Below are positions 5,637 to 6,100 of a stretch of 6,100 nt of DNA, in pieces. The stretch's first letter is position 1; every line of letters starts with the position of its first letter. This stretch comes from Thermoanaerobaculaceae bacterium (GTDB taxonomy: Bacteria; Acidobacteriota; UBA4820). The position numbers and the translations under genes are program-made. The notes below the pieces were generated by a model, which saw only the letters and a program-made list of their open reading frames with translations, searched no databases and was not told the origin of the DNA. The stretch spans positions 1 to 6,100 of the forward strand of contig JAAZNT010000243.1 of the NCBI GenBank assembly GCA_012798145.1, given 5' to 3'.

Positions 5637-6100
5637 CTACATTTTATATTTGCCGAAATCTTCCGGTTTTAAATTGTCAAGCCATCTTGAGAGAGAACCG
5701 TCAATTGCAGAGACTTCCGTTGGTTGAGAGGCTTCTTCAAGAACATGCCCTTCCACATAAATTGGTGCTTTTAACCTTATTGCTACAGCAATAGCGTCTG
5801 AAGGTCTTGCGTCAATTCTTATTTCTGAACGGTTTCTCTTTACCACCATTTCAGCATAAAAAGTGTTGTCTCTTATGTCGCATATATCTACTCTTAAGAG
5901 TTTTCCAGAAAGGCTTTTAAGGAGAGCGCAAATTAAATCATGGGTCATTGGCCTTGGAGCATGTATATCCTGCAGTTCCAAGGCGATAGCCTGCGCTTCA
6001 GAAGGACCTATCCAGATAGGAAGAATTTTGTCGCCTTCGTCTGTTTTGAGAATAAGGATCGGTTTTTCTGAAAGAGGATCAAGCATTAAGGTTTCGACAA
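5637..6100 (-). CDS. Bifunctional nuclease (BFN/DUF151) family protein, N-terminus beyond window
   Basis: The BFN domain family (DUF151) is named after plant homologues reported to have DNase and RNase activity; the bacterial role is not settled. Numbering from the ATG at 6086, the hallmarks are LPIWIGPSEAQAIALEL (22-38), RPMTHDL (45-51), RIDARPSDAIAVAIR (90-104) and PIYV (108-111). A C-terminal acidic tail includes WLDNLKPEDF (135-144). The frame stays open from that ATG to the window edge, reading VETL just before it, and family members carry an N-terminal V-E-V-x-x-L/V strand there. The real start therefore lies past 6100 and the ATG at 6086 is internal. The protein is soluble with no visible signal. 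It is the first visible gene of the leftward set with DUF4416 and the 91-residue protein. Confidence 0.9.
   Translation of the reverse strand, partial: VETLMLDPLSEKPILILKTDEGDKILPIWIGPSEAQAIALELQDIHAPRPMTHDLICALLKSLSGKLLRVDICDIRDNTFYAEMVVKRNRSEIRIDARPSDAIAVAIRLKAPIYVEGHVLEEASQPTEVSAIDGSLSRWLDNLKPEDFGKYKM

Noticed and set aside
6084..6086. ATG at 6086 as true start of the BFN gene
   Set aside because: The frame is open to the window edge and upstream codons fit the family's first beta strand, so this Met is internal.

Overview
This is an AT-rich, densely coded bacterial window with two converging gene blocks. Six genes run rightward (about 5-4811) and three run leftward (6100-4818). The blocks meet tail to tail with 6 bases between them. 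Two lipoprotein signal peptides with clear lipoboxes point to a membrane-anchored, probably Gram-negative (diderm) cell. Shine-Dalgarno sites are strong and TTG starts are frequent. The DUF4416, BFN/DUF151 and sulfatase-TPR families together suggest an AT-rich, deep-branching or uncultured lineage, but this is inference and I cannot name a phylum with confidence.

Rightward block. (1) The C-terminal end of a type I sulfatase-like domain is fused to a run of TPR repeats. An in-frame stop at 2-4 cuts it from the rest of its catalytic domain at the window edge. (2) After a 90-base gap comes a patatin-like phospholipase lipoprotein read from a TTG start at 1304. (3) One base later is a small lipoprotein of unknown function. 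(4) With an ATGA overlap follows a flavin-reductase-like FMN-binding protein. (5) After 51 bases comes a stand-alone response-regulator receiver domain, also from TTG. (6) Overlapping its end is an RlmI-type 23S rRNA m5C methyltransferase.

Leftward block (read from 6100 down). A BFN/DUF151 bifunctional nuclease-family protein runs off the window edge at its N-terminus. A DUF4416 protein starts 7 bases after it. A 91-residue protein of unknown function overlaps the DUF4416 stop by one base (TAATG) and has an almost ideal Shine-Dalgarno. These three are probably co-translated.

Most of the window is conserved bacterial housekeeping or envelope content. I see no CRISPR array, transposase, integrase, tRNA, rRNA, phage gene or recognisable defence cassette. 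The least explained parts are the leftward BFN-DUF4416-91 aa module, the patatin/unknown-lipoprotein pair, and the interrupted sulfatase-TPR gene.
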